A stretch of DNA of 64,000 bases from contig OW051473.1 in the NCBI GenBank assembly GCA_932521025.1, positions 8,494,001-8,558,000 of the forward strand, written 5' to 3'. The DNA comes from Oscheius onirici. Its lineage: Eukaryota; Nematoda; Chromadorea; Rhabditida; Rhabditidae. The translations under genes and the position numbers were made by a program. A model generated the notes under the pieces. That model made no database searches. It was not told the DNA's origin and saw nothing but the letters and a program-made list of their open reading frames with translations. Positions 12,059-25,530 of this stretch are shown piece by piece (positions within the stretch are counted from its first letter, which is position 1; every line of letters begins with the position of its first letter).

Positions 12059-12126
12059 TTGTCTCCGTTTTCTCATTCCCCCTGTTTCACTTTATCCTCC
12101 GAAGCATATGAAAATTTATGAAAAGG

Positions 12127-13762
12127 TCACGGAATGATAATCTCATCACCAAGGCCATCGTCGCGCTGACAATAGTATTCGAGGTGCCAACGTTGGCTCC
12201 ATTTTTCGCCGTCAATACCTTCGTATCGGATAAATACTGCAGGAGTTGTGGTCTTGAACTCGACTTCCTTTTCGATCGTGTTGAAGCTGAGCGAACATTT
12301 CACCAACATATTTAGCTTTGTCACCTGGTTAGCTGTAAACCGCCCTCGTCATTTTCTGAAAAATGCAGCCAGTCGTTCGGCGCCAGTACACATTCTAAAC
12401 AATGTTTTGTCTGCTAATAGAGAAAAACAGCGAACCATGCAGTGTTATGATTACGTGGTTTTCCGGAGGACAGCTGATAAGGTGTCGTTGCACAGAAAAA
12501 CGTTCAATTGGACCAGGGTAGGGCGAACTTTTGATCTCTTCTTCTTTCTGTTCGTGGACTACCGTAGGGCCATCAGGAAGTCTAAACCCAACAAAATGTC
12601 TGACTTTGTATTTTCCTGTCTCTCTCAACAGACTATAGTTCTCACCTGGCCCTCCAGTGAGCATGAAAGCCGGAAGCCGTGACATCTTCGTCTGTCCGGA
12701 AAATAATAGCCACGCGGTTCGAGCGGGAAATAATAGCACGGTCATAAATTTGTCCCGTCAATCTGAGAAATTAGCTAAGAGAAAAATAGATGACTCACCT
12801 GACTAGAGAGACTGGTGGGTGTTCTGCGAGATCCATGATTTCGACAAAGTCACGCCAGAACTCCACATCGAGATGTGTGAAAGTCACCTCGATTCGTGTT
12901 CCGGGCTCGGTCTATAGAGAATGGGAGATGTTTTAAATATATTTTTACCTCAATAATGTGATGCCAGTAGAGGTTATTCGAGTATCCTGAAGGGAACCCA
13001 GGGCTGTAGAACCTGCCATTCTCTCCCTTCTGAAGAGTGGGCTTCTCTCTAAACATAGTGAACTTGTACTTTATTCAATTTATTCGTACCCTTCAGCTGG
13101 TTTTTTGCACATGAAGAATTGCGAATAGTTGCAAGCTATCGGCCTCCAACCATTCTGTTCCGGGTTAATTTGCCAGGCGACGCAAGGTCCTTCCAAGAGA
13201 TCACTGTTTCCTTAAAATGAAGATTTGTGGGAAAGATTCGGGATCGGAAGACAGGCAACCAACCCAAAGATTCGCAGATTGTTAAATAGACAAAAATGTA
13301 TATGATTTCAGATAGTTTTAAAATGTTCTAACTATAACTTCTCACCGTACAAAAAGGTCGTGAAATTGATTGGACTGCCATCCACCCACGTTCCTTCAGG
13401 TTGCAGAGACAGACCAATCCACGTCAGGAACTCGTCAACCATCCCTGAAAAGGCGACATAATGTCAACAGAGCAGCAGACTTTACAACCCACAGTTAACT
13501 GCTTCCTTCTCTTCCGAACTCAAAATAGTCGCCAAATGTGCCTGTGGCCCGTACTGTTCACAGTAACTTTCAGCTTCATTCCACGGTAATGGCCGAATTG
13601 GTCGAAGATAGCAGGCATGCGTCTGGTGCACGTACTCCCATCCCAGAGGACATAACTCTGTCGTTTGGAATGTGAATACTAAAGCCGAAATGGGATTTCT
13701 GCGTGAACGTGAGGAGGGGAACCACCTGTGTGCAGAAGCAATAAGAGAACGGCTGTCCACAT
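12127..13762 (-). CDS. Secreted C-type lectin with two CUB domains
   Basis: Ten phase-compatible exons: 13762-13726, 13657-13493, 13444-13346, 13210-13090, 13048-12949, 12911-12799, 12762-12646, 12473-12436, 12394-12325 and 12286-12127 (339 residues). The first exon gives a signal peptide, MWTAVLLLLLHT. Residues about 14-125 form a C-type lectin domain: CPLGWEY, CYL, ESYCEQYG, TWIGLSL, GPCVAW and a final FFMCKK. No EPN or QPD sugar-binding triplet is visible, so calcium-dependent sugar binding is doubtful. The first CUB domain carries GRFYSPGFPSGYSNNLYW, IEVTFTHLDVE and AIIFRTDEDVTASGF. The second is divergent (VEFKTTTPAVFIRYEGIDG). Such lectins are typically secreted and often linked to immunity in nematodes, which is inference here. 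It lies tail-to-tail with the ubiquitin-fold gene. Confidence 0.85.
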
Positions 13763-14554
13763 TGCTGAGGGTGCTGATTAACGAGTGCAACTCATGGAGG
13801 CTCCGACAACGACGACAGCTGCTCGCTTCAGAGACCGCAACCCCAGCGCCGCGTGATCAAACGGTTTATGGATAAAAAGCTGACATCTCGGTGACTCGTC
13901 TTCCATCTCTTCCAAAAATTTTGCGACCTATGGGCCCCGTTCGAAGATTTGCGGGGACCCGGAGCGTCATCCGAAAACCAAATTGTCGTCTATTGAACCC
14001 GCACTCACGGAGAACAGAGAGACATGCAATCTAAGATGACGCAACACATAAATATTTAGTTAACAGGTACATGTTATCTGTTTTTGAAAATATACAGGGA
14101 AGTCATGTTACAAAGCTAGTTGATGGTGGAAAAAAGTGGATATCGATACTAGGAGTCTACACAATGTGTGAGCTGAGAGAGAACAAACGCATATGGGGAA
14201 GAGCACTAGTGGGTGTGGGTTTAAAGAAGAGCGAATAGAAGGTACAAGCCAAAAGAGAAGGACAGGAATTTGGAGAGTTTCACACACAGTTTCGATTTAG
14301 CTACCTAGACCTTGATGATTTGCTTAAGAATGCTCGGGCGCTTTTACTGACACTACGAATTCATACCGGACTTCAGTCATACGAAAACCAGAAGGGTGGG
14401 AAAGATTATAAAGTGTGTGATTCATGAGCTTGAACGGATCACAAAAAACCGAATCAAATATGTCGGAAATACAAAAAAAAATTAGGGTAGGGGAAGTGGA
14501 TGGCGGCTAGTTACTCTTAATCGTACTAGGGAGGAGAGAGGGAGATACTGTGGC
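13763..14554. other. Intergenic region
   Basis: It separates the lectin promoter from the 3' end of the PP2A B56 gene. No coding exon or RNA gene is seen. Confidence 0.5.
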
Positions 14555-17050
<2,496 letters not shown>

Positions 17051-18555
17051 GATTGCAAAGAGTCCCGACGGCCTCCGGGAAAGCTTACTCTGAAATAATA
17101 ACGTTCAGAAAATAAAGTACTTCGAGTTCAAAAAGGTTTCAGAACAAAGATCGATGTGAAAATCGTATTGACGGGGGAAGTAAACAAAGGATTGCGAGAT
17201 GTGAAATGCTTTAAAACTGTCGACATCATGTCAAAAATCGATAAAGGACCGACTCGGGGTCACAGGAACAGGAAAAGTTTGCAAAAAGAAAGCAAAGAAA
17301 ATCACATGTTTATCAGTTCTATTTTTAGACTTTACGAGGATTCGTGAGTTGCATTAAGACGGCGGGGCGAAAAACGATTGCCTAGCGTTCAAGACAACAT
17401 GTAAACTTTACACTCTAGCTAAGAGGCAAATGCACTTTTTCGAATACAACAAAAGGCTATGGAATTTCGGTATAATCAGAGCTGATTGACCAATGAAAAT
17501 CTTATGGCAGGCTATCTGCCCAGTCGCTAAATGGTGCGCTGCGTCTCTGCTCGCCCCCGGTGTCTAATTCTCGTCGTTACATGTGCTCCTTACTCATTCT
17601 CTCGCACGTGCCCTGCTCTTTTTTGTCGAAAGCGGCATGCGACGCGGTTCAAATTGATATTAGAGCAAGGGTCCGTAATCAAGGTATCTGCGAATACCTT
17701 AGCAGCGATAACCGCTGTAAACAGGACCAAGAGTCCTTGAAACAAAAAATAAGACTTGAAAAACATTGTTTTGGAACTTAAATCACACGTTATTCAACGC
17801 AAGAATACTTTGAAACTTTAGCATTATACGTTTTTAGAAAATTGGTAAATCAAAAAATGAATAGCTTTGCCTATTATTGGTGGAAAAGTTTTGGAACCCG
17901 GAATTATGCAGATGGAATGTGCAAATGAGAAAAAATGTATTCAGGAAACTATGAAAGAAAGGAACTGATTTCTGGTCGCGAAAAACCCGAATGTTGTCGA
18001 CATGGTATTTTTCGAGAGAGAGCGCGAGTCAGGTGAACGCACTGGTCAAGCGAGACGAGACGCACAGGTCACCGTATACTACTCTCGAGTAAGTGTGGAC
18101 CATTTAGCTCGTTGTGTCACGGCATTGTTTTTTGTTTGAATGCACTGGGCGTCCCTTTATGTGGACATGACAGATTGGTGAAACTTTTCAACTATTTTTA
18201 TGCTAAAGGAAGCAAAAATAGTGGCAAAACGAAGGTAAATATAGTTTAAACCCACTTTTACGGGCTTTTCGACGTGTTTAATAAAAAATTGAAAAACTGG
18301 CTGTCTGATAATTTGATAGTAATCTAATCTCGTCTACTTCTTATCAGTATCTAAAAACTGGTTTTCATAGCGTACGAATCCACTTCACCTCTCCATACCG
18401 TTTTGAACCCAACGATGTTTTAAAACCAGCGTTAGCGTGGACCGATCCCTCGAGACAGTCCTTTAATCCAACTCATTGTATAAATATACACACCCTCAAT
18501 TCACACTTTCCACGCACTTTTGTGGCATCCAATGCCCACAAATATCCGTTTCCAG
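17051..18555. other. Divergent promoter region, B56 / SLC37 genes
   Basis: About 1.5 kb between two outward-facing genes. A TATA-like TATAAATATAC lies at about 18479-18489, some 70 bp upstream of the SLC37 start, and could be its core promoter. No further exon is evident. Confidence 0.45.
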
Positions 18556-20906
18556 ATGTCTGGGAGCTCTTCCAAGAAGGCAGTTGTCTTTTTAGTTACA
18601 TTTGTTAGGTATGTACATTTTGAACGTTTATAAAGTTACAAAATTTAGTTATGGATTGTACCATTCAACAAGGAAAGCTCTCAGTGGAGTCAAGGCATCA
18701 GTGAAGACAGATTGGATGGACAATACCACTCATCCCGTAAGTTTTTACGTATTTTTCTATATGTTTTTCTTAGCCCTTCTTCACGGATGAAACTGAAGCT
18801 AAAAATTTCTTGGGACTCTTGGATGCCGTATTTATGGCTTTCTATGCAGCCGTAAGATATCTGTCTTTCTTTGTTCAAAAAGTTTATAGGCCTTATTCTT
18901 CTGGGGCTGGCTTGGAGACAGACTGAACCCGAAATATGTCGTCGCTGCCGGAATGGTTGGATCTGCCATAACGGTTCGTCACTCCCGCACTCGCTATAAT
19001 CACATGTTTTTCAGCTAACAGCTTTTGGATCGGTACCAAAATGGATTGGCTACTATTCTTCCAGCTACTATATTTTCACATACATTCTCTTTGGACTGGT
19101 ACAGGCCTGTGGATGGCCCAGTGAGGTGGCTATCATGGTAGGCAGTTTCCTGAAAAGTTAGTTATGTTGTTTTAGGCCAACTGGTTCGGAAAAGGCAACA
19201 GAGGCTTCATTATGGGAGTATGGGCCGCCTGTCAGCCCGTAGGAAACATTTTTGGATCAATCTTCACGGCAATCATATTGCCGATGGGATATGAGGTATG
19301 ATTCATTTTGCTTCGTTTTATAAACAGAATCCCAAAAAAGAATCTCTCGATTATGATGGATATCTTTCACAGTTTACTCACCGCAACTATCAACAATATG
19401 AAAGGAATCAAAAACTCTACGAGCAGTACTTGTCGTAGCGGACAATGTGACCAATGCTATCATTTGCAAAATTTCAAACATTTGAAACCTCTTGCGTGTT
19501 CGAACAGTTGAAATCTTTATGTGTAAACCTGCCTGAGCGTTTCTGGGAGAATCCTCCGTTTCTATGCCTTTAATTCCAAGCATAATTGTAAAAATAGAGA
19601 GGTGCAAATGTTAGCAACCGCGCAAAAAGGTAACATTAATAATTATCTATTCTGGGAGTTATGTTAACCCGAAAACTTTTAGTACGTCTTCGTTCTGAAC
19701 TCTGCCCTTATCTTAATCGGAGCCGTTTTTGTCGTGACATCCATTGACAGTCGTCCAAAGGAACACTATGAAGATTTGGACAGAAGCAGCAGAAGGTAAG
19801 GACTTGTCCATCGGTGTTAATTTGAACAGAATGGTTCACAGAGGCAGTAACGCCAGTCTCAATGAAGGAGAGCCCATCAGCATGCTGAAGGCTGTTCTCC
19901 TGCCTGGAGTCCTTGCTGTAAATGCTATAGTTCGTTCATTTTAAGTTTGTTTTCAGTACTGTATGTGCAATGCTTGCTTGAAACTTGTCAACTACGCCTT
20001 CTTCTTCTGGCTGCCTCTTTATCTGACAGACGCCTATCACTGGAGTGAATCCCAGGCCGATCAGCTCAGTATCTGGTATGATGTTGGTGGAATCATCGGA
20101 AGTGTCGTTGGAGGATACGTGACTGACAGAATGGGATGCAGAACACCCATGATTGTCGCCATGTTGGCCTGCTCAATTGGATCTCTGATTCTTTACGCTG
20201 ACATTGGTGAGGCTTTTTGCTTTCATAAGGATAAGTTAAGATAGCGTTTTTACTTTAATGGGTAAATAATCAGAGATCCAATCGTTTTTAACGTTTTGAG
20301 TTCACTTTTAAGGTCTTCTATTTTCTTGATCGTTTTCCAGTAACACTCCACAAAGTCTCTCTTATCCCGACAATCATGCGCTTAGAAAACTTATCTAAAT
20401 ATGAACTGTTGTTCAAGCTTGCCTTTAAAAGTTTCACTGTGATCTATAAAATTTTGGAGTGTTTGTACTGAAGGGAACAAAGTTTTTAGGCGACCACATG
20501 TTCTGGAACGCTCTCGTGATGACTGGCGTTGGAGTCACGATCTCTGGACCATACAATCTCATTGTTGGATCCATCTCCATCGACTTGGGATCGCAGCCAG
20601 CTTTAGCCGGTAACTCTCAAGCCATGTCAACCGTTTCTGGTCTCCTGGATGGAACTGGATCGGCTGGAAGTGCCATTGGTCAACTCATCATTCCATTCGT
20701 CCAGAATGAGCTCGGATGGAAGACTGTGTTCTATTTCTTCATTGTTTTGGTACGTACTACTTCCTTTTGCCTTTTCTAGACAAATTTAGAACTTTTTGGC
20801 CATTCTCTGCATTTCGAAACGAGCAGTTTCCGACGTCAAGGCCTTTACTAGCCGTAGGCAGGAAACGACTCCTCTTCTCGAAGACGACGAGGAGCACGAA
20901 GACTAG
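18556..20906 (+). CDS. SLC37-type sugar-phosphate / glycerol-3-phosphate transporter (MFS)
   Basis: A major facilitator of the organophosphate/phosphate antiporter type (SLC37 family), probably moving sugar phosphates across an internal membrane. Eleven exons: 18556-18608, 18649-18736, 18774-18851, 18890-18973, 19015-19137, 19176-19295, 19683-19795, 19830-19917, 19957-20206, 20490-20749 and 20790-20906 (457 residues). After the first helix comes SYGLYHSTRKALSGVK, the family's Y-H-x-x-R-K entry. The loop between helices 2 and 3 has GWLGDRLNPKY, and the equivalent loop of the second half has GGYVTDRMGCR, both MFS signature motifs. The tail is acidic (EDDEEHED). The start ATG directly follows a TTTCCAG acceptor, suggesting trans-splicing. 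An AATAAA occurs near 21100. The exact substrate cannot be told from sequence. Confidence 0.9.
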
Positions 20907-21555
20907 ATGCATATCGCAAAACTCACAAACCTGATGCCATCGCCATATTTTCTTCTCTTTTCTCTTTGGGCCAAACACTCAATATTCGCTTTCTTCATCC
21001 AAGGGTACAACACCGGTAGTCACGTCTAGTTTTGTCCGTGTGTCACAAGACATTCCACAAGAATTTATCGGCTCGGTTATTTGGCTTTATTTAAGATGCA
21101 ATAAATCATTTGACTGGCAATGATTGTCTATTTGGAAAGCTATGGGAATCTGTACATACACTAGCGAGGGTATACTGAGATGTCAATGTCTTGTTTAAGC
21201 CTTGTAGTACCGGGTCAAATCGTGCCAGAAACAGGATTTCATGCTCTCGAAACGGTCGAAACAGGGAACGAAGGACATATCCAATCGACTTTCACGACCT
21301 GAAAGTTAGCATTGTTGCTGATCTAGTGTTAACCGTAAACGCGTCCGCTCGAGAATTTGCACTACGGTAGTTAAGCACTTGAAATAAAATACAATGCGTA
21401 AGCCTAAATAACTTTTTTGAATAATTTAGAAGCTCAAATTTAGTTGTATTTAAAAATGTGTACGCATCAAAGTGTCAGTTTAAAACAAAAATTGCAGATT
21501 TTTGTTTTGTCTGGAGAGAGATATTATGATGCAATGTCCATTCCAGCACAGACCT
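20907..21555. other. Convergent intergenic region
   Basis: It contains the 3' untranslated region of the transporter gene (AATAAA at 21100-21105) and, presumably, that of the DB-module gene. Nothing else is seen. Confidence 0.5.
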
Positions 21556-23024
21556 TTAAAAGCTGTCTAATGGATCAGGATCAGCGTGTCCTTCAATTAG
21601 TTTCACACACGTTCGGACTTACCGACTCTTTGATCACAAAACATTAGGCATTTCGGTCCGGCGAGAGTTGTTGTGACGCCATTACGGGCGCAGCATTCCG
21701 TATGATCTCTGAACACGTGTTACGACCTTTCCAAGACAGACAAATAAACACAAAAGAAGACACAAAATACTCACGTACCTGCCCTGTGCAGCACAGAACT
21801 GCATCTCCTTCATAGCTTCCAGCGGACAGCCGTCCTGCTTGAAGTACATGGCGGTCAGCTGAAAACAGTGCGTTCAAAATGTTTCGACAGTCCATACCGA
21901 CTGCTTGTTGTAAGTACCAAAGTTGCACTTAGAGAGACAAGCGTCAGGAAGCTGACGATCGACACAGCATTCGTAGAAAGCTCTGTTGGGATCCTGAAAA
22001 CCATTTTTTCATCAAAATTTGAAATATTCATACAATAGAGGCACGCATTCTTCTGGCCTCGGCGATGCTGGGAGCAAGCATGGCAACTTGTTCAGAGTTT
22101 GAAAGAGCAATTCCTTTGCGAGCCTTCTCCCTGATCAGTCTGCAAAATTTCCCAGTGAACAGGCATATCGAAGAGAGTAAAACACAATAAACTCAAGGAA
22201 AACTGAAACAGGCGACAACTTAGATACATCTCACTCATCGTTGTCGACACCAATTTCAACAACACTGGAAGGTTTTGAAAGAATCGAAAAGAAAAATAGG
22301 AAACTCACCTCTCCCTCAAGACAGAACGGTCAGTTTCAATGGAGCTCTGGCTGCTGTCGTGAGCACGGGCACGGCTTCGAACGGGCTTGTAGATCTTGGA
22401 ACCACGAACACGAGCTCTGTAAAAAGGTTTTTTTCTTACAACAGTGATAGTGCACTGAGGATAAAAGGCAAGCATTTTAATCTTTTCGTCTGAAAGATAT
22501 GGTAGGGAAAACCGTCTCTTACTGGTCGTAGGACAAAACGATTGTATGTTATGCACTTTGCCGGTTATGAAAATAGTGCTAATTTTTTAGCAGCGAGTCT
22601 CTCTCAGTATATTCGTATGGCTCTACAATCACAAGAGACTCCCTAAGTTTGACACTTAAGTTGTCATTCCCAAAAAAAACTGTTCTAGTGCAGATTCCGT
22701 TCAAGTTTTATCCATTGGGAACAGATAGTTTTTTTTGTGGTTTGTGTGATGCAATAGACAACCTTCAAAAGAACGTAAGTAATCTTTCTCAAACGTCACA
22801 TGGTTTCACCTGTAGCATCCATAAGAACCGCATGAGTATCCTCTGGCGGCGCATCCACAGCTGCTTACAGGAGGCTGATAAGCTGGACAACCGTAGCCAC
22901 AAAGTCCATTTGTGGCGCACTAAACTCGTCGTTGTGCTTTTTTCGGACCTGTACTTACTTCGAAAGTGGGTGCAGGGAGTACTGCCAAAATGGTCACGAA
23001 CAGCACCGCGTACACGATAGCCAT
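21556..23024 (-). CDS. Secreted DB-module protein (nematode-specific)
   Basis: A secreted protein with the nematode DB module (PF01682-like), function unknown. Exons: 23024-22959, 22919-22810, 22416-22309, 22139-22034, 21993-21898, 21858-21779, 21708-21623 and a last few codons at 21566-21556 (about 220 residues). Exon 1 is a signal peptide (MAIVYAVLFVTILAVLPAP). Exon 2 is Cys/Gly-rich (SCGCAARGYSCGSYGCYR), as in many nematode surface proteins. Exon 3 is basic. The DB part shows FYECCVDRQLPDACLSKCNF, then QFCAAQGRDHTECCARNGV, then GPKCLMFCDQR. Here the frame stops almost at once, whereas DB modules I know continue with two more cysteines. The last junction is the weakest part of the model: the chosen intron is 56 bp, and a 32-bp alternative reaches the same stop. 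Confidence 0.8.
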
Positions 23025-23468
23025 CACTGCAAAAACTGAATAATGACTTTAGGAGCCCGCAGATGATAAAAGCCTTGGAGTAAAAATGATGATGAAGGTG
23101 TGGTCACGACAGAAACATCACGAAAACGAAACCGGGAGTGTGTAATGGCAAGGTCGTGCCGTCTCCAGTTATGGTTTAAATGTGCGCTGAACTCTCCGAC
23201 ACTAACAAACAATGCCGCAATGAAAAAGATATTTGAAAGAGAGGGTAATCGAATTAAAAATTGGGACAAAAACTGCTGAACATGTACTTCTGTCGTGACT
23301 GTGAAGCAGCTTGGTCTCTTGTGCACAATAGCAATCATACTGTGAGGAAGAACAGTGACTGGTTTCGAGGAACAAAATAAAAGCATGTGATGAATTGCTG
23401 CCGATGTTTTCCAGCTGAACCGGCTTTCAAGACAACTTTTGTCATATTTATTAAGGTAGACTTAAAGG
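23025..23468. other. Intergenic region
   Basis: It separates the DB-module promoter from the Kruppel-like factor's 3' end. No exon recognised. Confidence 0.5.
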
Positions 23469-25530
23469 TTAGCATGACACAATCATATCCACATCATCCG
23501 GGCTCAGGTCAGGTAGGGCGTCAAATCGAGGCTCGTGTCGTTTCATGTGAAGCTTAAACCTTTGTTAAAAACTCAAAATCTTATAGTTTACCTGCAAGTG
23601 GTCGCTTCTTGCAAAGTTTCGGTTACATGCAGGACAGCGAAAAGGTTTCGCTCCGGTGTGCTTCCTGTAGTGGCGGGTCAGTTCATCAGATCGGGCAAAA
23701 GTCCAGCGACAAGAGGGCCATTCACACATGTATGGTTTCTCCCCTGAAATTGCTTGAACTTAAAGACTTGTAGTCTCAATCTTTTTAGAAGAAAATATTC
23801 AAATCATTAGGTTAAACTTGGATTTAGTAGTTTACGGTGTCTACCCTGTCCATTATAAAGTAGGAGAAGATGAACAGTAAACATTCAGAATACGTATGCT
23901 AGAGACGATATAAAGCTATTTCAGAGCATAGATAGTGGAAACGGGAAAGCTCTCAAACTTTTAACTACCTGGGCATAAGAAAGTTTTGTACTCTGCACAG
24001 GGAAAGTGAGCATAAATACAGATGCCTTCCTTTTTCCATGACAAAACACTTCGTGCAATAATTGAGAGAAGGAAACATTTAATTTATCGAATCTTATTTG
24101 AAAACGGTACGATTGCTCTTCTAGTTAGACATCTTCCAGTACTTTCGGATAATTGCGCCAGCCGGAGAGTATCATAACTATTTGCCGCCAAAGCAGCTCG
24201 TCCTTTCCCCTAATCCAATATCCGGCTCATAAAACCTGGTGCGGTAGTCTCGGGTCATCTCGAAAGGCTACCGCCTTGTGCTACTATTTACTGTAAAAGC
24301 AGCGCGAAGTTTCCGGATTATGGTATAGTCGAGAGAGGTATCCAGTTACAGATCGGGCCGGCAAAAGCGCCAAACGGTACTCAAGAGCTACAAGATTGAT
24401 TATTGTTGACTGATGGCGGACAAAGCAAAGAGGACACTTGGAGAAAAACGTCTCTGTTACCGTAACTAAGGACACACCTGTGTGAATCCTCTGGTGGGCT
24501 TTGAGATGAGAACTTTTTGTGTAGACTTTGTCACAGCCCGGATGGTCGCATCTATGAGTCCTCCTCATGTCCAGTTGAACGCGATCTCGTTTTGTTGTTT
24601 TCCAGGCAATTCGTGGGTTTAAAGACGATGGAGGGTAGAATACCTGAAAGCCTGTCTGTCAGGAAAAACGATTTTAGTAACATAATTTCTAACGCCTCAA
24701 CGTTTTAAACCTTTTATAAACAGGAATTCGGTGGTTCGTCAAGGTAACTACACAATGGTCAAGAGGTGTCAAGCGATGTCATGCCCGTGTAGCATAGGAG
24801 CAAAAGTCTGTTTTCGAAAGGGATCCAGGTAGCGAAGAAAGTTAAATTTTCGACGTAGACAAACAGGGTGTCTTTGCCGGGCTAATCTAGAAGCTGACAC
24901 TTTAACGATAGGGTTACAATAATGACGTAGCAGTGAAAAGTGCTTACAAGCTAGAGCAAGAACTGACTATGAAGTACAAATTTTGGGAACAAACTTATTC
25001 CAATAGGAAAAGTTTTAATGCCTTCCGCTAAAATGTATGTAAACAAAAATATCAGTTGTTAACAAATGTACTGCCAAATTTTTCTGGACAAAGTAAGAGC
25101 CATTACTTCTTTTCAAAATGCTTACCTTGCTTTCAATATGAGGAGGTAGACGTGGCTGATTATCGTGTTCATCATCTGATGAAGACTTGGAGGACCCAGA
25201 AGAAGAACATGAAGGTGGTGGTGATGGAAATGATGAAGGGTATTGTTGCGGAGGATAGTTTGAAGGAAAAGACAGACATTGGGGAGGCTAAACAAACGTT
25301 GAATATCGCTTAAACGAAAAGTACCGGTATGTAGCCATCGTTTTGCAGGATATCTGTAGGTGGCGTCATGAAAGCTTGAGGTTCTGAAGAGATGCTTTTT
25401 TGAAAAGTATGTTTAACTTACGGTAGTCACAAATACCATAATCTATCGGCGGATGGTAGGGAGGGTAGTGGTCGAGATGGTAAGGTACTTTAGAGTCGAC
25501 ATCAGAAAAGCAGCAGTTGTTGGAATACAT
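23469..25530 (-). CDS. Kruppel-like factor, three C2H2 zinc fingers
   Basis: A DNA-binding transcription factor of the KLF class, which binds GC/CACCC boxes. Exons: 25530-25422, 25383-25325, 25287-25126, 24643-24478, 23743-23592 and 23552-23469 (243 residues, phases close). The N-terminal half is Pro/Ser/Tyr-rich with an acidic patch (SSSDDEHDN), a likely transactivation region. The three fingers are [40 protein letters not shown] and [21 protein letters not shown] in part; spacing and TGEKPY/TGAKPF linkers match KLF proteins. Fingers 1 and 2 are split by an intron exactly at TG-EKPY. The ATG lies two bases after a TTTTCAG acceptor, so this may be a trans-spliced 5' end, though an upstream coding exon is not excluded. 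The stop follows MIVSC shortly after the last finger, as usual for the family. Confidence 0.92.
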
